64,000 bases of DNA from Pantoea sp. A4 (GTDB lineage Bacteria; Pseudomonadota; Gammaproteobacteria; Enterobacterales; Enterobacteriaceae), in contig NZ_ALXE01000029.1 in the NCBI RefSeq assembly GCF_000295955.2, positions 1 to 64,000 on the forward strand, read 5' to 3'. The notes under the pieces are model-generated. The model did not search any database and was not told the DNA's origin. It saw nothing but the letters and a program-made list of their open reading frames with translations. Positions 34,271 through 43,063 of the stretch are shown here, piece by piece (position 1 is the stretch's first letter; the number at the start of each line of letters is the position of its first letter). The position numbers and the translations under genes were made by a program.

Positions 34271-35269
34271 ATGACACAAACCCCGCGTGAAGCCCAGTTT
34301 CTTATCGACCAGATCGAGCAGGAGCTGATGGACTGGAGCCGCAACTTTAACGTGGTGCAGCAGGAGAACAAGGGCCACTTCCACCGCGCAGACAACGTGG
34401 TGGCCGATTTTAAAGAGGGCGTTGCGCTGGTCTCCAGTCAGATCGACGATGCTACCCAGCATCTGAACGACGTGCAGGAAAAAAGCCACGCGGTGCGTGA
34501 GCTGGCTAACAGCACTGAAGAACGTGCAGCGCAGACCCACCGCCATGCGGCCAGCGTCTATCAGCGCTGCCAGCGTGCCAGCGCTGAGTGGCGAGCGGCG
34601 CTTGACCGCGCGGTGCAGCTGGTTGCGCAGTGCCGTACTGCCCAGGCGCACGCTGAGGGGCAGGTGACCACGGCACAGTTGCACTACAGCAATGCTGAAG
34701 ATGCGCTGACTTACGCCCGCAGTGCCTATAACCGCTGTACGAGTTCGTACACGACCGATTCGAAAGGGCAACGGGTGGAGCCCAACTGCAATTCGGAAGC
34801 CTCACGGGTCAACAACGCGATGCGTGAGGTTGAGAGCGCCCAGCAGCGACTTAATCACTGTAAGGCACTGTTGCAGGATGCCATCGCCAGGTTGAACGAC
34901 GCGCTTCATCGCCACCGTAGTTGCGAAGAGGGGGTGAATAAAACCGAACAGGCGCTGCATTATGCTGACCAGGCGCGCGATCGTGCCAGTCAGGCCAGCC
35001 ACAGCGCGCGCGAAGCGTTACAGTGGTCAGATGAAGCCTGGCAGCAAGCACAGCACGGCAGCAGACTGGCAGAGCAGATGAGCGAACAGCATCAGACCGC
35101 CAGCCAGCACACCACGCAGGCGGAGGATGAAGTCGCCGATGCACTGCAGGGGCACTACGCTTTTGAGGGCGCGTTGGAGGAGTATCAGAGCCGCCAGTGG
35201 CGCGCCCGTGAAGAACTGGGTGATGCGTTTGAAGCGCTGCGCCAAATCAACAGCACAGGGGGCCTGTAA
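34271..35269 (+). CDS. Long coiled-coil protein E of the FtsK-WXG operon
   Basis: A protein of 332 residues, helical throughout, Ala/Gln/Glu-rich, with six Cys (YQRC, VAQC, YNRC, EPNC, LNHC, HRSC). A short non-helical insert (SSYTTDSKGQRVEPN, about 158-172) divides two coiled-coil halves. It starts with an FLIDQIEQELMDW helix like the N-terminal helix of LXG/WXG proteins. No signal, membrane helix or toxin domain. It overlaps the next gene by one base. It may be a scaffold, chaperone or exported cargo. No family recognised. Confidence 0.7.
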   Translation: MTQTPREAQFLIDQIEQELMDWSRNFNVVQQENKGHFHRADNVVADFKEGVALVSSQIDDATQHLNDVQEKSHAVRELANSTEERAAQTHRHAASVYQRCQRASAEWRAALDRAVQLVAQCRTAQAHAEGQVTTAQLHYSNAEDALTYARSAYNRCTSSYTTDSKGQRVEPNCNSEASRVNNAMREVESAQQRLNHCKALLQDAIARLNDALHRHRSCEEGVNKTEQALHYADQARDRASQASHSAREALQWSDEAWQQAQHGSRLAEQMSEQHQTASQHTTQAEDEVADALQGHYAFEGALEEYQSRQWRAREELGDAFEALRQINSTGGL

Positions 35270-35703
35270 TGGACGCATCCCTGCAGATCCAGTCGATCTA
35301 TAACCTGGTGGAGGAACATACCATGCTGTTCTCTCATCAGGTTAATCAGTACCACGATGAGTCCAGAGAGTTGCTGCGCCGCTGGAGTGACAGCCGTTCG
35401 CTGGAGTTTCAGAAAGCGCATCAGCCGGGTCTCAATGAGATATCCTGGGAGGCGGTGGAAATTCTCAAGCGTGCCCGCCTGAACTTGCATGCGGCGCAGC
35501 AGGCGATCGGTAATGGTGAGGATCATCTGCATCAGGCGCGATCGACGATGAGCGCACTGGAAGAGGTGACCACTGAATCGCTGATGCTGCAACAGCGTGC
35601 CAGCGACTACGCCGAACGTGCCGCAATGGCGATGCAGAACGCTGAATACAGCGCCAGTGATGCTGAACATCTGATTGGTTCGCTGGGTACGCCGCCCGTT
35701 TAA
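35269..35703 (+). CDS. Helical protein F of the FtsK-WXG operon (W-x-D, YxxxD)
   Basis: A protein of 144 residues, helical. Trp39-Ser40-Asp41 followed by Phe47 (RRWSDSRSLEF) repeats the turn pattern and spacing of the Y-x-G protein. Near the end YSASD (127-131) fits the C-terminal YxxxD/E export motif of T7SS substrates, though such a pattern can arise by chance. TAATG overlap with the preceding gene couples translation. A possible WXG100-type partner or cargo. Confidence 0.65.
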   Translation: MDASLQIQSIYNLVEEHTMLFSHQVNQYHDESRELLRRWSDSRSLEFQKAHQPGLNEISWEAVEILKRARLNLHAAQQAIGNGEDHLHQARSTMSALEEVTTESLMLQQRASDYAERAAMAMQNAEYSASDAEHLIGSLGTPPV

Positions 35704-35751
35704 GGCGGCTTCATTCTCTTCCCACGGATTTATTCCCATAAAGGACTACTC

Positions 35752-36681
35752 ATGACTTTCTCTCCGCTCGACGATCAGCTGACGCAACCCGCTGTTCGCC
35801 GACCCTGGACGGCGTTTTCGCTTAACCTGGTGCTCATGTTGGTGACACTGCTGTGGCTGGCTTTTGCGCTCACCGCGTTGTACGACGCCCGTGAGATCCA
35901 CTTTTTCCGCAACACGCCGCTGATATTTTGGCTAATGGCCTCCAGCGGCACGCTGCTTCTGCTGGTCACGCTGGTCCTTGAGCCTCTGCTGAAACGCATT
36001 AAGGCACACGGGCTGGCGATTATCCTGCTGGCACTCACGCTGATTGCGGGCACGACCTGGGCTTCCAAGGTCTGGGTACTGCATTTTATCTCCGATCGTG
36101 TGGCGGAAATGCCTACTACGCAGAAGAGCACTGTGTTCGGTGTTAATAAGTTGCTGGCTAACAAGTCCCTACCCGAACTGGCCGCTGTCTTTGGCGTTAA
36201 GGACCAGGCTGTGCCGGACGGCGAACTGCTGGCTTTACGCAGCCTGCAACTGGCCAGCGGTGTGACCACTCCGTTGAAGGCGCGGCCGCTGAAGTGGGAT
36301 CGGGAAACCGAGCGCCAGGTGATGGGGCTGATCTACAGCAGTGGACTGACGGTTGCCTTGGGTAGCGTGTTGATCCTGCTTAATGCGCTGAGCCTGATCC
36401 TGCTTGCCGGACGGCTGATTGCCACACTGCTGCCGCAACAGGAGCGACGGGTGCGGCTGGCTTCACTGGGTATTACGTTAATAGTAGGTCTGGGGCTTTA
36501 CAGCAGCCTGATGGCGCAGCAAAGCGCGCTGATCGCCAGCGCGCATTATCAGACGTTTGCGACCTCTCTGGCACAGGTGCAGGGTGAGGGTGCGGTGCGG
36601 CTGGCAACCTTTGCCATTCACGCTCAGGGGCAGTTGCTGCCGTTGGCAGAGAGGATGGAAGAACAGCTGAATCAGCGTTAA
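35752..36681 (+). CDS. Membrane protein G, last gene of the FtsK-WXG operon
   Basis: A protein of 309 residues with five apparent membrane helices: FSLNLVLMLVTLLWLAFALTA, LIFWLMASSGTLLLLVTLVLE and GLAIILLALTLIAGTTW, then a soluble loop of about 90 residues, then VALGSVLILLNALSLILLAG and LASLGITLIVGLGLYSSLMA, and a helical C-terminal tail of about 55 residues. No family recognised. The only multi-helix membrane protein in the operon, so it is the candidate membrane platform for the ATPase. Confidence 0.75.
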   Translation: MTFSPLDDQLTQPAVRRPWTAFSLNLVLMLVTLLWLAFALTALYDAREIHFFRNTPLIFWLMASSGTLLLLVTLVLEPLLKRIKAHGLAIILLALTLIAGTTWASKVWVLHFISDRVAEMPTTQKSTVFGVNKLLANKSLPELAAVFGVKDQAVPDGELLALRSLQLASGVTTPLKARPLKWDRETERQVMGLIYSSGLTVALGSVLILLNALSLILLAGRLIATLLPQQERRVRLASLGITLIVGLGLYSSLMAQQSALIASAHYQTFATSLAQVQGEGAVRLATFAIHAQGQLLPLAERMEEQLNQR

Positions 36682-36688
36682 AGCTATT

Positions 36689-36718
36689 ATCCCCCTGGTG
36701 GTTTACAGCCAGGGGGAT
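36689..36718. terminator. Hairpin at the end of the FtsK-WXG operon
   Basis: A perfect 10-bp stem (ATCCCCCTGG / CCAGGGGGAT) with a 10-base loop starts 8 bases after the last stop and lies between convergent genes. No long T tract on either side. Confidence 0.65.
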
Positions 36719-36751
36719 CTCACGTCTGCTTGCCGGAGAAAGGCGAGCCTT

Positions 36752-37669
36752 TTAAATTAAAGTCTTATTCATTAATGACTCAAGGATTTTCAGCGGTGCG
36801 TGCTGAGGGTCTTTCATGGCGTCTACGGGCAACAGAAACGTTTGTTCCAGCATAAATTGCCCGCCCATAGCGGCATGCGGGGTGCCATCTGAGAAACAGG
36901 CCCAGCTGCTGCCGGGTGGGAATTCGATGGCAATCTGGGGACCGTTTTTCTGATAATCAGCGTCTGCTTTCATGGCATCGTGCAGCTGGAGCATTAAGTG
37001 GTCGTAATGGCTTCGGAGGCTTTTGGTGATGCCAACGCTATTTTGCAGTTTGCTGAGAAACGGAGAGTAGCTTTTCAGGCGTGGTAAAAATTTTTGTGCC
37101 AGCGTCGGAAATGTTTCTCCCACTCGCCACGAACGATTCTCTGTGCCTGGATTAATATTGGTGAAGATACGCAAAATACGTTCGCCATAATTAGGGCGTG
37201 AAGGGAACGCATCAACATGCAAGCGGCGATCATCTTTCCGCCATGACGTGTTATTTGTCCATTGCGCTACCGGATGCAATCGCAGGCTGTTCGTCGGGGT
37301 GTGCAGTGTCTGCTGATACTCGGGAAAAATTGCCGCAATCAATTGCAGGCACGCATGATAATGCCGCTCCAGGAGTGCAGCAATAGCCGGTTCGTGCTCT
37401 TTGGTGGCTACCCCTGCAATTCTCTTTTTCAGTGGTTGATAACTGATATTTTTACGTTTTGGATCAACGATTGCAGGGTCAAGTAACTGTAACTCTTCAC
37501 GGGTCAGTGAAAAATTGAGGTTAGGTAAGAAGATGACTTTTCCTGTCTCAAGGGCATTAACTGCCGACATCGGAAGATCAGGACTACCGCTCCAGTTCGC
37601 AAGAGGTAGCGACAAAACAGTATTATTATAAAAGTTTTCAGTACTGGGCACGTTTATATCCTCGCTCAT
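36752..37669 (-). CDS. Kdo hydroxylase family Fe(II)/2-oxoglutarate dioxygenase
   Basis: A protein of 305 residues resembling KdoO, which 3-hydroxylates Kdo of the lipopolysaccharide inner core. The iron facial triad is visible as His151-x-Asp153 (RRLHVDAFPSRP) and His265 (DGTPHAAM), with FTNINP and QTFLLP strands around it. No signal peptide, consistent with a cytosolic enzyme acting before export. No lipopolysaccharide genes are adjacent. The ATG at 37669 lacks a good ribosome site. Confidence 0.82.
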   Translation of the reverse strand: MSEDINVPSTENFYNNTVLSLPLANWSGSPDLPMSAVNALETGKVIFLPNLNFSLTREELQLLDPAIVDPKRKNISYQPLKKRIAGVATKEHEPAIAALLERHYHACLQLIAAIFPEYQQTLHTPTNSLRLHPVAQWTNNTSWRKDDRRLHVDAFPSRPNYGERILRIFTNINPGTENRSWRVGETFPTLAQKFLPRLKSYSPFLSKLQNSVGITKSLRSHYDHLMLQLHDAMKADADYQKNGPQIAIEFPPGSSWACFSDGTPHAAMGGQFMLEQTFLLPVDAMKDPQHAPLKILESLMNKTLI

Positions 37670-37914
37670 TCATAGCACATAACTTAAGGTATTTTTCAAA
37701 CGTGTTTTTAAATTTAAGTGCTATTATTTCCAGCCCAAATGAACAGATACCTCCTCAATGAATCATGTTCATCTATCGTTTAAGAAGCGCTGTAGAGCTC
37801 ACGGCCAGAAGCAGCGCGTTGCTCAGGAAGGAGAGGTGAACCAGGGTCATGCCTGCTAAGTGAAAAAGCAGGCATTGAATATTGAAAAGGCAGTTTTACT
37901 CTTTCTCAATGCAC

Positions 37915-38610
37915 TTATTTCTTAAGCCGGGCAGCGGCTTTTAGAGTAGCCAGTCGCCGCTTCTCAATAAATGGTGCAACCTGTTCTTGCGCTTTTCTTA
38001 GCTGCTCTGCAGGTGCTGTACGTGGAGAGCCGCAGTTAAAGGGTGGTGCGGGGTCATATTCCATATGTAGTTGAATATTCTGCGCTATATCACTGCCATA
38101 CATTTCGGACACCACGTTAAGCGCAAAATCGATACCTGAAGTTACACCTGCACCTGTTATACGGTTGCGGTCACGCACTACGCGCTCATTCACTGGTTCT
38201 GCACCTAATAATGCGAGCTGTTCCAGAGAGGCCCAGTGCGTCGTTGCCCTGTATCCTTCAAGCAATCCGGCGGCACCCAGCACCAGCGATCCTGTGCATA
38301 CTGAAGTCACCAGCTTTGCTTGTTCACTCTGAATACGGATAAACGAAAGCACCTCTTCGTCTTCCATCAGGTCTATCTGGCCGGGGCCACCAGGGACACA
38401 AATGACATCCAGTTTTGGGCATGCCTCGAATGTCGTTGTTGGCTGTATCGCCATACCTCGATCAGAAATGACCCGGTCGAGATTTTTCCAGATGAGATGA
38501 ACGTTAGTGTTTGGCGCTCGTGCGAAAACCTCATACGGACCCGTGAGATCAAGTTGAGTTAGCGCCGGGAAAAGGAGTAGCCCAATAGACGTACTGGTAG
38601 AATCGCTCAT
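37915..38610 (-). CDS. DJ-1/PfpI family protein, isonitrile hydratase-like
   Basis: A protein of 231 residues with a glutamine-amidotransferase-like fold: LLLFPALTQLDLTGPYEVFA, CVPGGPGQIDLM and nucleophile Cys in TSVCTGSLVLGAAGLLEGYRATTHW, then GAGVTSGIDFAL. This pattern fits isonitrile hydratase (InhA) and GlxA-like proteins without the AraC domain. ATG 38610 has GAGGG upstream; the longer frame lacks support. Divergent from a LysE-type exporter. Isonitrile substrate is possible but unproven. Confidence 0.85.
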   Translation of the reverse strand: MSDSTSTSIGLLLFPALTQLDLTGPYEVFARAPNTNVHLIWKNLDRVISDRGMAIQPTTTFEACPKLDVICVPGGPGQIDLMEDEEVLSFIRIQSEQAKLVTSVCTGSLVLGAAGLLEGYRATTHWASLEQLALLGAEPVNERVVRDRNRITGAGVTSGIDFALNVVSEMYGSDIAQNIQLHMEYDPAPPFNCGSPRTAPAEQLRKAQEQVAPFIEKRRLATLKAAARLKK

Positions 38611-38746
38611 GATGTCCCTCTTAGCGTAAAGCCATATCATGACGTTTACTTCAGCAAAGGCAACCCTATGCTGATAACAGGTTCCGCTTTCGGCTTTGCC
38701 AGCACTAAGGTAACGTAGCAAAAAATCGTGTTCGGACACTTTGACC

Positions 38747-39400
38747 ATGCCTTCTGCTGAAACCTTTATCACTTTTCTGTTCGCGCTGACGCTACTGGAG
38801 ATTTCTCCGGGGCCAGACATGATGTTGACCATTGCCAGAGGTGTGGGTCAGGGCAGACGTGTTGCGTTGCTCACAGTGCTGGGCAATGTCTTTATTGCCG
38901 GGTTTGTGCAGGTCTCTTTTTTGGTGCTAGGGTTGGTGACGGTGGTGCACGCTTGGCCGCTTGCATTGGATCTGTTGAGATGGGTGGGGGCAGGTTATCT
39001 GATATGGCTGGGCATCAAAATGCTTGCCACCTCAGGCACCGATACCCGGTTGCAAAAAACCGCCAAAATTTCTGACTGGGATGCGGTTAAACAAGGTGCG
39101 CTGAACAGCCTGACCAATCCAAAATCCTTACTGTTCATGTTTGCCTTTCTTCCCCAGTTCGTCGAGCCTGCCGCCGGTCCGGTTTGGCTGCAACTGCTTG
39201 TGCTGGGCAGTATCCAGAAGCTGGCGGGCATTTTGTCTTTAGGTTCCGTCGCCATGGCATCAGGCTCATTTGGTAACTGGTTGAGCCAACACCCCGGTTT
39301 TCTCAAATGGCAGGAACGCTTCACCGGTGTGGTGATGCTTGGGCTGGGTATTCGTATGTTGTTCGGTGGCGCTGGCGTCGTATCGAAGCCTGGAGAATAA
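38747..39400 (+). CDS. LysE/RhtB-family exporter
   Basis: An inner-membrane protein of 217 residues with six hydrophobic segments and the family signature EISPGPDMMLTIARGVGQGRR near the N-terminus, then GAGYLIWLGIKML and NPKSLLFMFAFLPQF. These proteins export amino acids or other small compounds by proton antiport. The ATG at 38747 has no strong ribosome site. Divergent from the DJ-1 gene across about 136 bases. Confidence 0.9.
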   Translation: MPSAETFITFLFALTLLEISPGPDMMLTIARGVGQGRRVALLTVLGNVFIAGFVQVSFLVLGLVTVVHAWPLALDLLRWVGAGYLIWLGIKMLATSGTDTRLQKTAKISDWDAVKQGALNSLTNPKSLLFMFAFLPQFVEPAAGPVWLQLLVLGSIQKLAGILSLGSVAMASGSFGNWLSQHPGFLKWQERFTGVVMLGLGIRMLFGGAGVVSKPGE

Positions 39401-39513
39401 GCCTCGATATCGAAGTGAGCTAGTGTTCAATTCTCGCCGGTGGTTTAGTGAATCAGGGTATGTAATGAAAACAGGATCAGTAGGACACCTCCGGCAATAT
39501 TGACATATTTTCT

Positions 39514-40236
39514 TTAAACCACACTCTGATCTCTAATAAACCTCAAAATCCTGCCAATCGTTGAGCCATCAGGTGTATTGACTTCACTCAAATGATCACC
39601 CTGGCCTGAAATCAATGGAATGGCATGTTTTTCTGCTAATTCTGCCATCGGCGCATAATAAGGATCGCGAGTGCCTGCCCAAACTAAGGCGGGGATACCC
39701 TGCATCAATAATTTATCATCACCTTTTGTCTGCTTTTTGAGTTCATTGAAAAAGTATTCGACACTTTTTTCATCGGCAGGTGACATGGAGTGAGTGAGCT
39801 CTGGTGCTATTTCTCGGGCATAAGCCATAAAAATCTCGAAGCTCAGTGATGCTGGCATCCCCTGAATGCAATCCCATCCGCCTAAAATAACGGATTCTAC
39901 TCTTTCTGGATAAAGCGCTAACAGCCCAGTTGCCAACCAGGCACCTGCGGAATAGCCGATGATATGTGCCTTTTCATAACCCAATTCATCCATGAGGTTG
40001 ACGATGGCTAATGCCTGATTATCTCGGGTATACCATTCCTGAATTGCGGGTTTATCACTCTCTCCGTGGCCAATAAGATCCGGACAAACAACGGTAAAGA
40101 AGGGGCTAAACGCGGAAATAAAGCCATTCTCTTGCCAGGATTTTCCCTCCATCAAAAGGCCGTGGAGCATAATGACCAAAGGGCCTTTTCCGGCTGAACA
40201 ATAAGCGAGTTGAGGTACTTCTGACGTCCGGTTCAT
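39514..40236 (-). CDS. Alpha/beta hydrolase
   Basis: A cytosolic protein of 240 residues with MLHGLL oxyanion loop, PDLIGHGES, nucleophile elbow GYSAGAW (Ser96) and His in GQGDHLSEV. The acid is probably in WAGTRDPYY. Base composition is more AT-rich than its neighbours. No operon partner. Substrate unknown. Confidence 0.87.
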   Translation of the reverse strand: MNRTSEVPQLAYCSAGKGPLVIMLHGLLMEGKSWQENGFISAFSPFFTVVCPDLIGHGESDKPAIQEWYTRDNQALAIVNLMDELGYEKAHIIGYSAGAWLATGLLALYPERVESVILGGWDCIQGMPASLSFEIFMAYAREIAPELTHSMSPADEKSVEYFFNELKKQTKGDDKLLMQGIPALVWAGTRDPYYAPMAELAEKHAIPLISGQGDHLSEVNTPDGSTIGRILRFIRDQSVV

Positions 40237-40382
40237 CTCTCTTCCTTACTTACATTCCTTATGTGGATGAAAAGTATACATACCACAAGGCATAAGGTCC
40301 AAGTTTAGGCGGTTTATCTGAAACAGGCACCACCGAGGTAAACTGCCTTTTCAACCTGATCATTTCGACGTGAGATCAAATT

Positions 40383-41321
40383 TCAATGCGAAGAAACAAA
40401 CGCCGAAGCCAACTGCGCTGGCGGTACGGCAAAATTGCGCTGCATACGTTTGATCTCTTCCGCTGGGGGGAGGCCAAACAGGCGTTTGAACTCTCGATTA
40501 AACTGCGAAGCGCTCTGGTAGCCGACTGCATAACAGGCGGCAGAGGCAGTGATCTCGTGACGGACCATTAACATACGCGCCTGATGCAAACGGACTGATT
40601 TCAGGTATTGCATCGGCGACTGGTGGGTGATGCTCTTAAAATGGGTGTGAAACGTGGGGACGCTCATGCCGGCCACTGCGGCGAGTTGGCTCAGCGTCAG
40701 CGGTTGCACATAGTTTGCGTGCATATAGCTCAGCGTCCTGCCCACTTTGCCAAAGTGCCCCTGTAAATTCAGAGCGGCCCGCAATGCGCTGCCCTGTGGG
40801 CCAGTCAAAACGCGATAATAAATTTCACGCACCAATGATTGCCCAAGGATGGCCGCATCCAGCGGAAGATTCAGGACGTTAAGAAAGCGCAGAATCACCT
40901 GCCGGAACGCCTCATCCATCAGGCTCGACATCATGCTTTGGGCCGCTTTGGTTTCATACGGGATCTCTTGCTGATCTAACTGCAACAGCAACGCCGTCGC
41001 AAGGTTGAAATCCAGATGCATATAGATGGCCAGCAACGGATGCTCCGCCGAGGCTGCGGTTTCCATGCTAAAAGGCACTGGCACGGACACCGCCAGATAG
41101 TGCTGTTCATCATAAAGATAAACCCGATCGCCAAAAAACCCCTGCTTCGAACCCTGACAAACGATCACAATGCCAGGGTCATACAGCACGGGTGTGCGGG
41201 CCAGCGGGCGATCGGAGCGCAGGATACGCACATCAGAGAGGGCCGTGAGAGTGTAACCCTCCTGCGGGGCTAGCTTTTTAAGCAGATTCACCATCTGCTG
41301 TTGTGAGTCTTCAGGCATCAT
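40383..41321 (-). CDS. AraC-family regulator with AraC_N (YqhC-like) domain
   Basis: A protein of 312 residues. The N-terminal half matches the AraC_N domain (YDPGIVIVCQGSKQGFFGDRVYLYDEQHYLAVSVPVPF) and the C-terminal half holds two helix-turn-helix motifs (LSQLAAVAGMSVPTFHTHFKSIT, ASAACYAVGYQSASQFNREFKRLFG). YqhC-type proteins respond to aldehydes and activate a divergent reductase. This one is divergent from a short-chain dehydrogenase, which is the expected target. Confidence 0.9.
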   Translation of the reverse strand: MMPEDSQQQMVNLLKKLAPQEGYTLTALSDVRILRSDRPLARTPVLYDPGIVIVCQGSKQGFFGDRVYLYDEQHYLAVSVPVPFSMETAASAEHPLLAIYMHLDFNLATALLLQLDQQEIPYETKAAQSMMSSLMDEAFRQVILRFLNVLNLPLDAAILGQSLVREIYYRVLTGPQGSALRAALNLQGHFGKVGRTLSYMHANYVQPLTLSQLAAVAGMSVPTFHTHFKSITHQSPMQYLKSVRLHQARMLMVRHEITASAACYAVGYQSASQFNREFKRLFGLPPAEEIKRMQRNFAVPPAQLASAFVSSH

Positions 41322-41429
41322 CAAACAGCGCCTTCATAAGATTGGGCAATCAATTCATCAGAAAAGGCCTTATAGCATACCCAGGGCAAGAATATCATGC
41401 ACTACCTGCTTACTCATGGAGTGCTATCA

Positions 41430-42263
41430 ATGTCTCATCTTAAAACGATATTCATCACTGGAGTCTCCAGTGGTTTTGGCCGCGCGCTGGCGCAGGTGGC
41501 GTTAGCCGGTGGCTATAGGGTGATTGGTACCGTGCGCAACGCCGCGGCAAAAACGACGTTTGAGGCTTTGCATGCGAAAAATGCGTTTGCCTGTGAACTG
41601 GATATCACCCATTTTTCCGCTATCGATGCGGTTATTGCGGAGGTTGAAAGTCGCATTGGCCCGATTGATGTGCTGGTCAATAATGCCGGATACGGTCATG
41701 AGGGGGTGATGGAAGAGTCCTCACTGGACGAAATGCGCCGCCAGTTTGATGTGAACGTCTTTGGTGCCGTGGCGATGATCAAAGCGGTGTTGCCCTTTAT
41801 GCGCCAGCGGCGTCGAGGGCACATCATCAATATCACCTCCATGGGCGGCTTCATCACGCTGCCTGGTATCAGCTATTACTGTGGCAGTAAGTTTGCCCTG
41901 GAAGGGATATCAGAAACATTAAGCCAGGAGCTGGCCCCGTTTAATATCGCGGTGACGGCGGTAGCTCCGGGGTCGTTTCGCACCGACTGGGCAGGCCGTT
42001 CGATGGTGCGCAGTGCGCGGAGCATCCCTGATTATGACGCCTTATTTGATCCCATTCGTCAGGCGCGCGAGGAAAAAAGTGGCAAACAATTGGGCGATCC
42101 GGTGAAAGCCGCCCAGGTGATGTTGGCGTTGATGGAAAACCCAAATCCACCCGCACATTTATTATTAGGTAGTGATGCGTTGAGTCTGGTACGCCAAAAG
42201 CTGACAGCATTAAATCAGCAGATAGACGCGTGGGAAGGTGTCAGCCGATCTACCGATGGCTAA
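41430..42263 (+). CDS. Short-chain dehydrogenase/reductase
   Basis: A protein of 277 residues of the classical SDR family: nucleotide loop TGVSSGFGRAL, NNAG (LVNNAGYGHEG), catalytic Ser in NITSMGG, and Tyr/Lys in YYCGSK. The extended C-terminus resembles oxidoreductases that act on retinol-like or aldehyde substrates. ATG 41430 has GGAG 8 bases upstream. Divergent from the AraC_N regulator, presumably its activator. Confidence 0.9.
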   Translation: MSHLKTIFITGVSSGFGRALAQVALAGGYRVIGTVRNAAAKTTFEALHAKNAFACELDITHFSAIDAVIAEVESRIGPIDVLVNNAGYGHEGVMEESSLDEMRRQFDVNVFGAVAMIKAVLPFMRQRRRGHIINITSMGGFITLPGISYYCGSKFALEGISETLSQELAPFNIAVTAVAPGSFRTDWAGRSMVRSARSIPDYDALFDPIRQAREEKSGKQLGDPVKAAQVMLALMENPNPPAHLLLGSDALSLVRQKLTALNQQIDAWEGVSRSTDG

Positions 42264-42274
42264 CGCTAAATATA

Positions 42275-42305
42275 AAGCCCGCTTTGACGCGAAGCGGGCT
42301 TATTT
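42275..42305 (+). terminator. Rho-independent terminator
   Basis: A 10-bp stem (AAGCCCGCTT / AAGCGGGCTT) with a 7-base loop, then ATTTT, begins 12 bases after the SDR stop. Confidence 0.85.
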
Positions 42306-42468
42306 TCCCTACAAATACAGGGGGTAAAAATTACCTGCTATTTTGCTGTAAAATATTAACGCCTTTCTGGCATAAAACGGGTTTTTTATTCCAGATATAA
42401 GATTTGTATTTCTTACAGGCGTATTGATAGGATAACGCACCCACAAATATTTTATTAAGGACAGTAAA

Positions 42469-42735
42469 ATGCAGGGTTTGGTGGCTTATAAAACGCCGTT
42501 AGTGGTGGCAGGGATGGGGGCGCTGTTCTCCTTTTCGCTGCCCAGCACGGCCTCACTGCTTTCACCGCGTTTTTTATCCCTCTATGTGATGGTGATTCTG
42601 GCGGGGGCGCTGGCCGGTATTATTGCAAGGTTACGTGATAATCGAGCGGAGAAACAGACCCTGGCAGTGATAACCACGCTGGCTGTTATTTGCTTTCCGG
42701 TCATAAAGTTTTACTTCTCATCTCACCCGAGGTAA
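42469..42735 (+). CDS. Small membrane protein (88 residues)
   Basis: Three hydrophobic helices (PLVVAGMGALFSFSLP, LSLYVMVILAGALAGIIA, LAVITTLAVICFPVIKFYF). AAGGAC precedes the ATG at 6-base spacing. Three bases separate it from a second small membrane gene. No family recognised. The pair may form one complex. Confidence 0.7.
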   Translation: MQGLVAYKTPLVVAGMGALFSFSLPSTASLLSPRFLSLYVMVILAGALAGIIARLRDNRAEKQTLAVITTLAVICFPVIKFYFSSHPR

Positions 42736-42738
42736 CGG

Positions 42739-42942
42739 ATGTTTAAGCCCTCTCATCGTACCATCACGGTTATTTTCATTCTGGTTATGGCGCTTCAGGT
42801 TGCTAATGCGGTGAATTTGACAGTGAACGACTTTATCCGTCATGAACCGGTAAAAACCAGTAATCTTTTGACTGCCTGGTTATCTTTGGTTTATTTTCCC
42901 GCCCTCTATTTCTACGATAGAAAAGGTCGCCGCAAAGGCTGA
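42739..42942 (+). CDS. Small membrane protein (67 residues)
   Basis: Two hydrophobic helices (TITVIFILVMALQVANAV and LLTAWLSLVYFPALYFY) and a basic C-terminus. GAGG lies in the end of the upstream gene. Cotranscribed with the 88-residue membrane protein. The first helix ends in an AxA-like site, so a signal peptide cannot be excluded. Function unknown. Confidence 0.7.
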   Translation: MFKPSHRTITVIFILVMALQVANAVNLTVNDFIRHEPVKTSNLLTAWLSLVYFPALYFYDRKGRRKG

Positions 42943-43063
42943 TAAGCACCGACTGAATTAACCAGATGTGCGGTTTTTTAGGCTGCGCATCGAATGTCTA
43001 TTACTCGCTTAATGGCCATCGCTACTTTGGCTCTCAAACCCATTGTTCACAGCGAGTATCACT

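Noticed and set aside
30582-36681. Calling the operon a complete type VII secretion system
   Set aside because: EccB, EccD, EccE, mycosin, EsaA and YukD homologues are absent, and no LXG or other effector domain was seen. Only a core-like resemblance can be claimed.
30582-36681. Calling the operon a mobile island
   Set aside because: No integrase, transposase, direct repeats or tRNA border were found, and base composition matches the surroundings.
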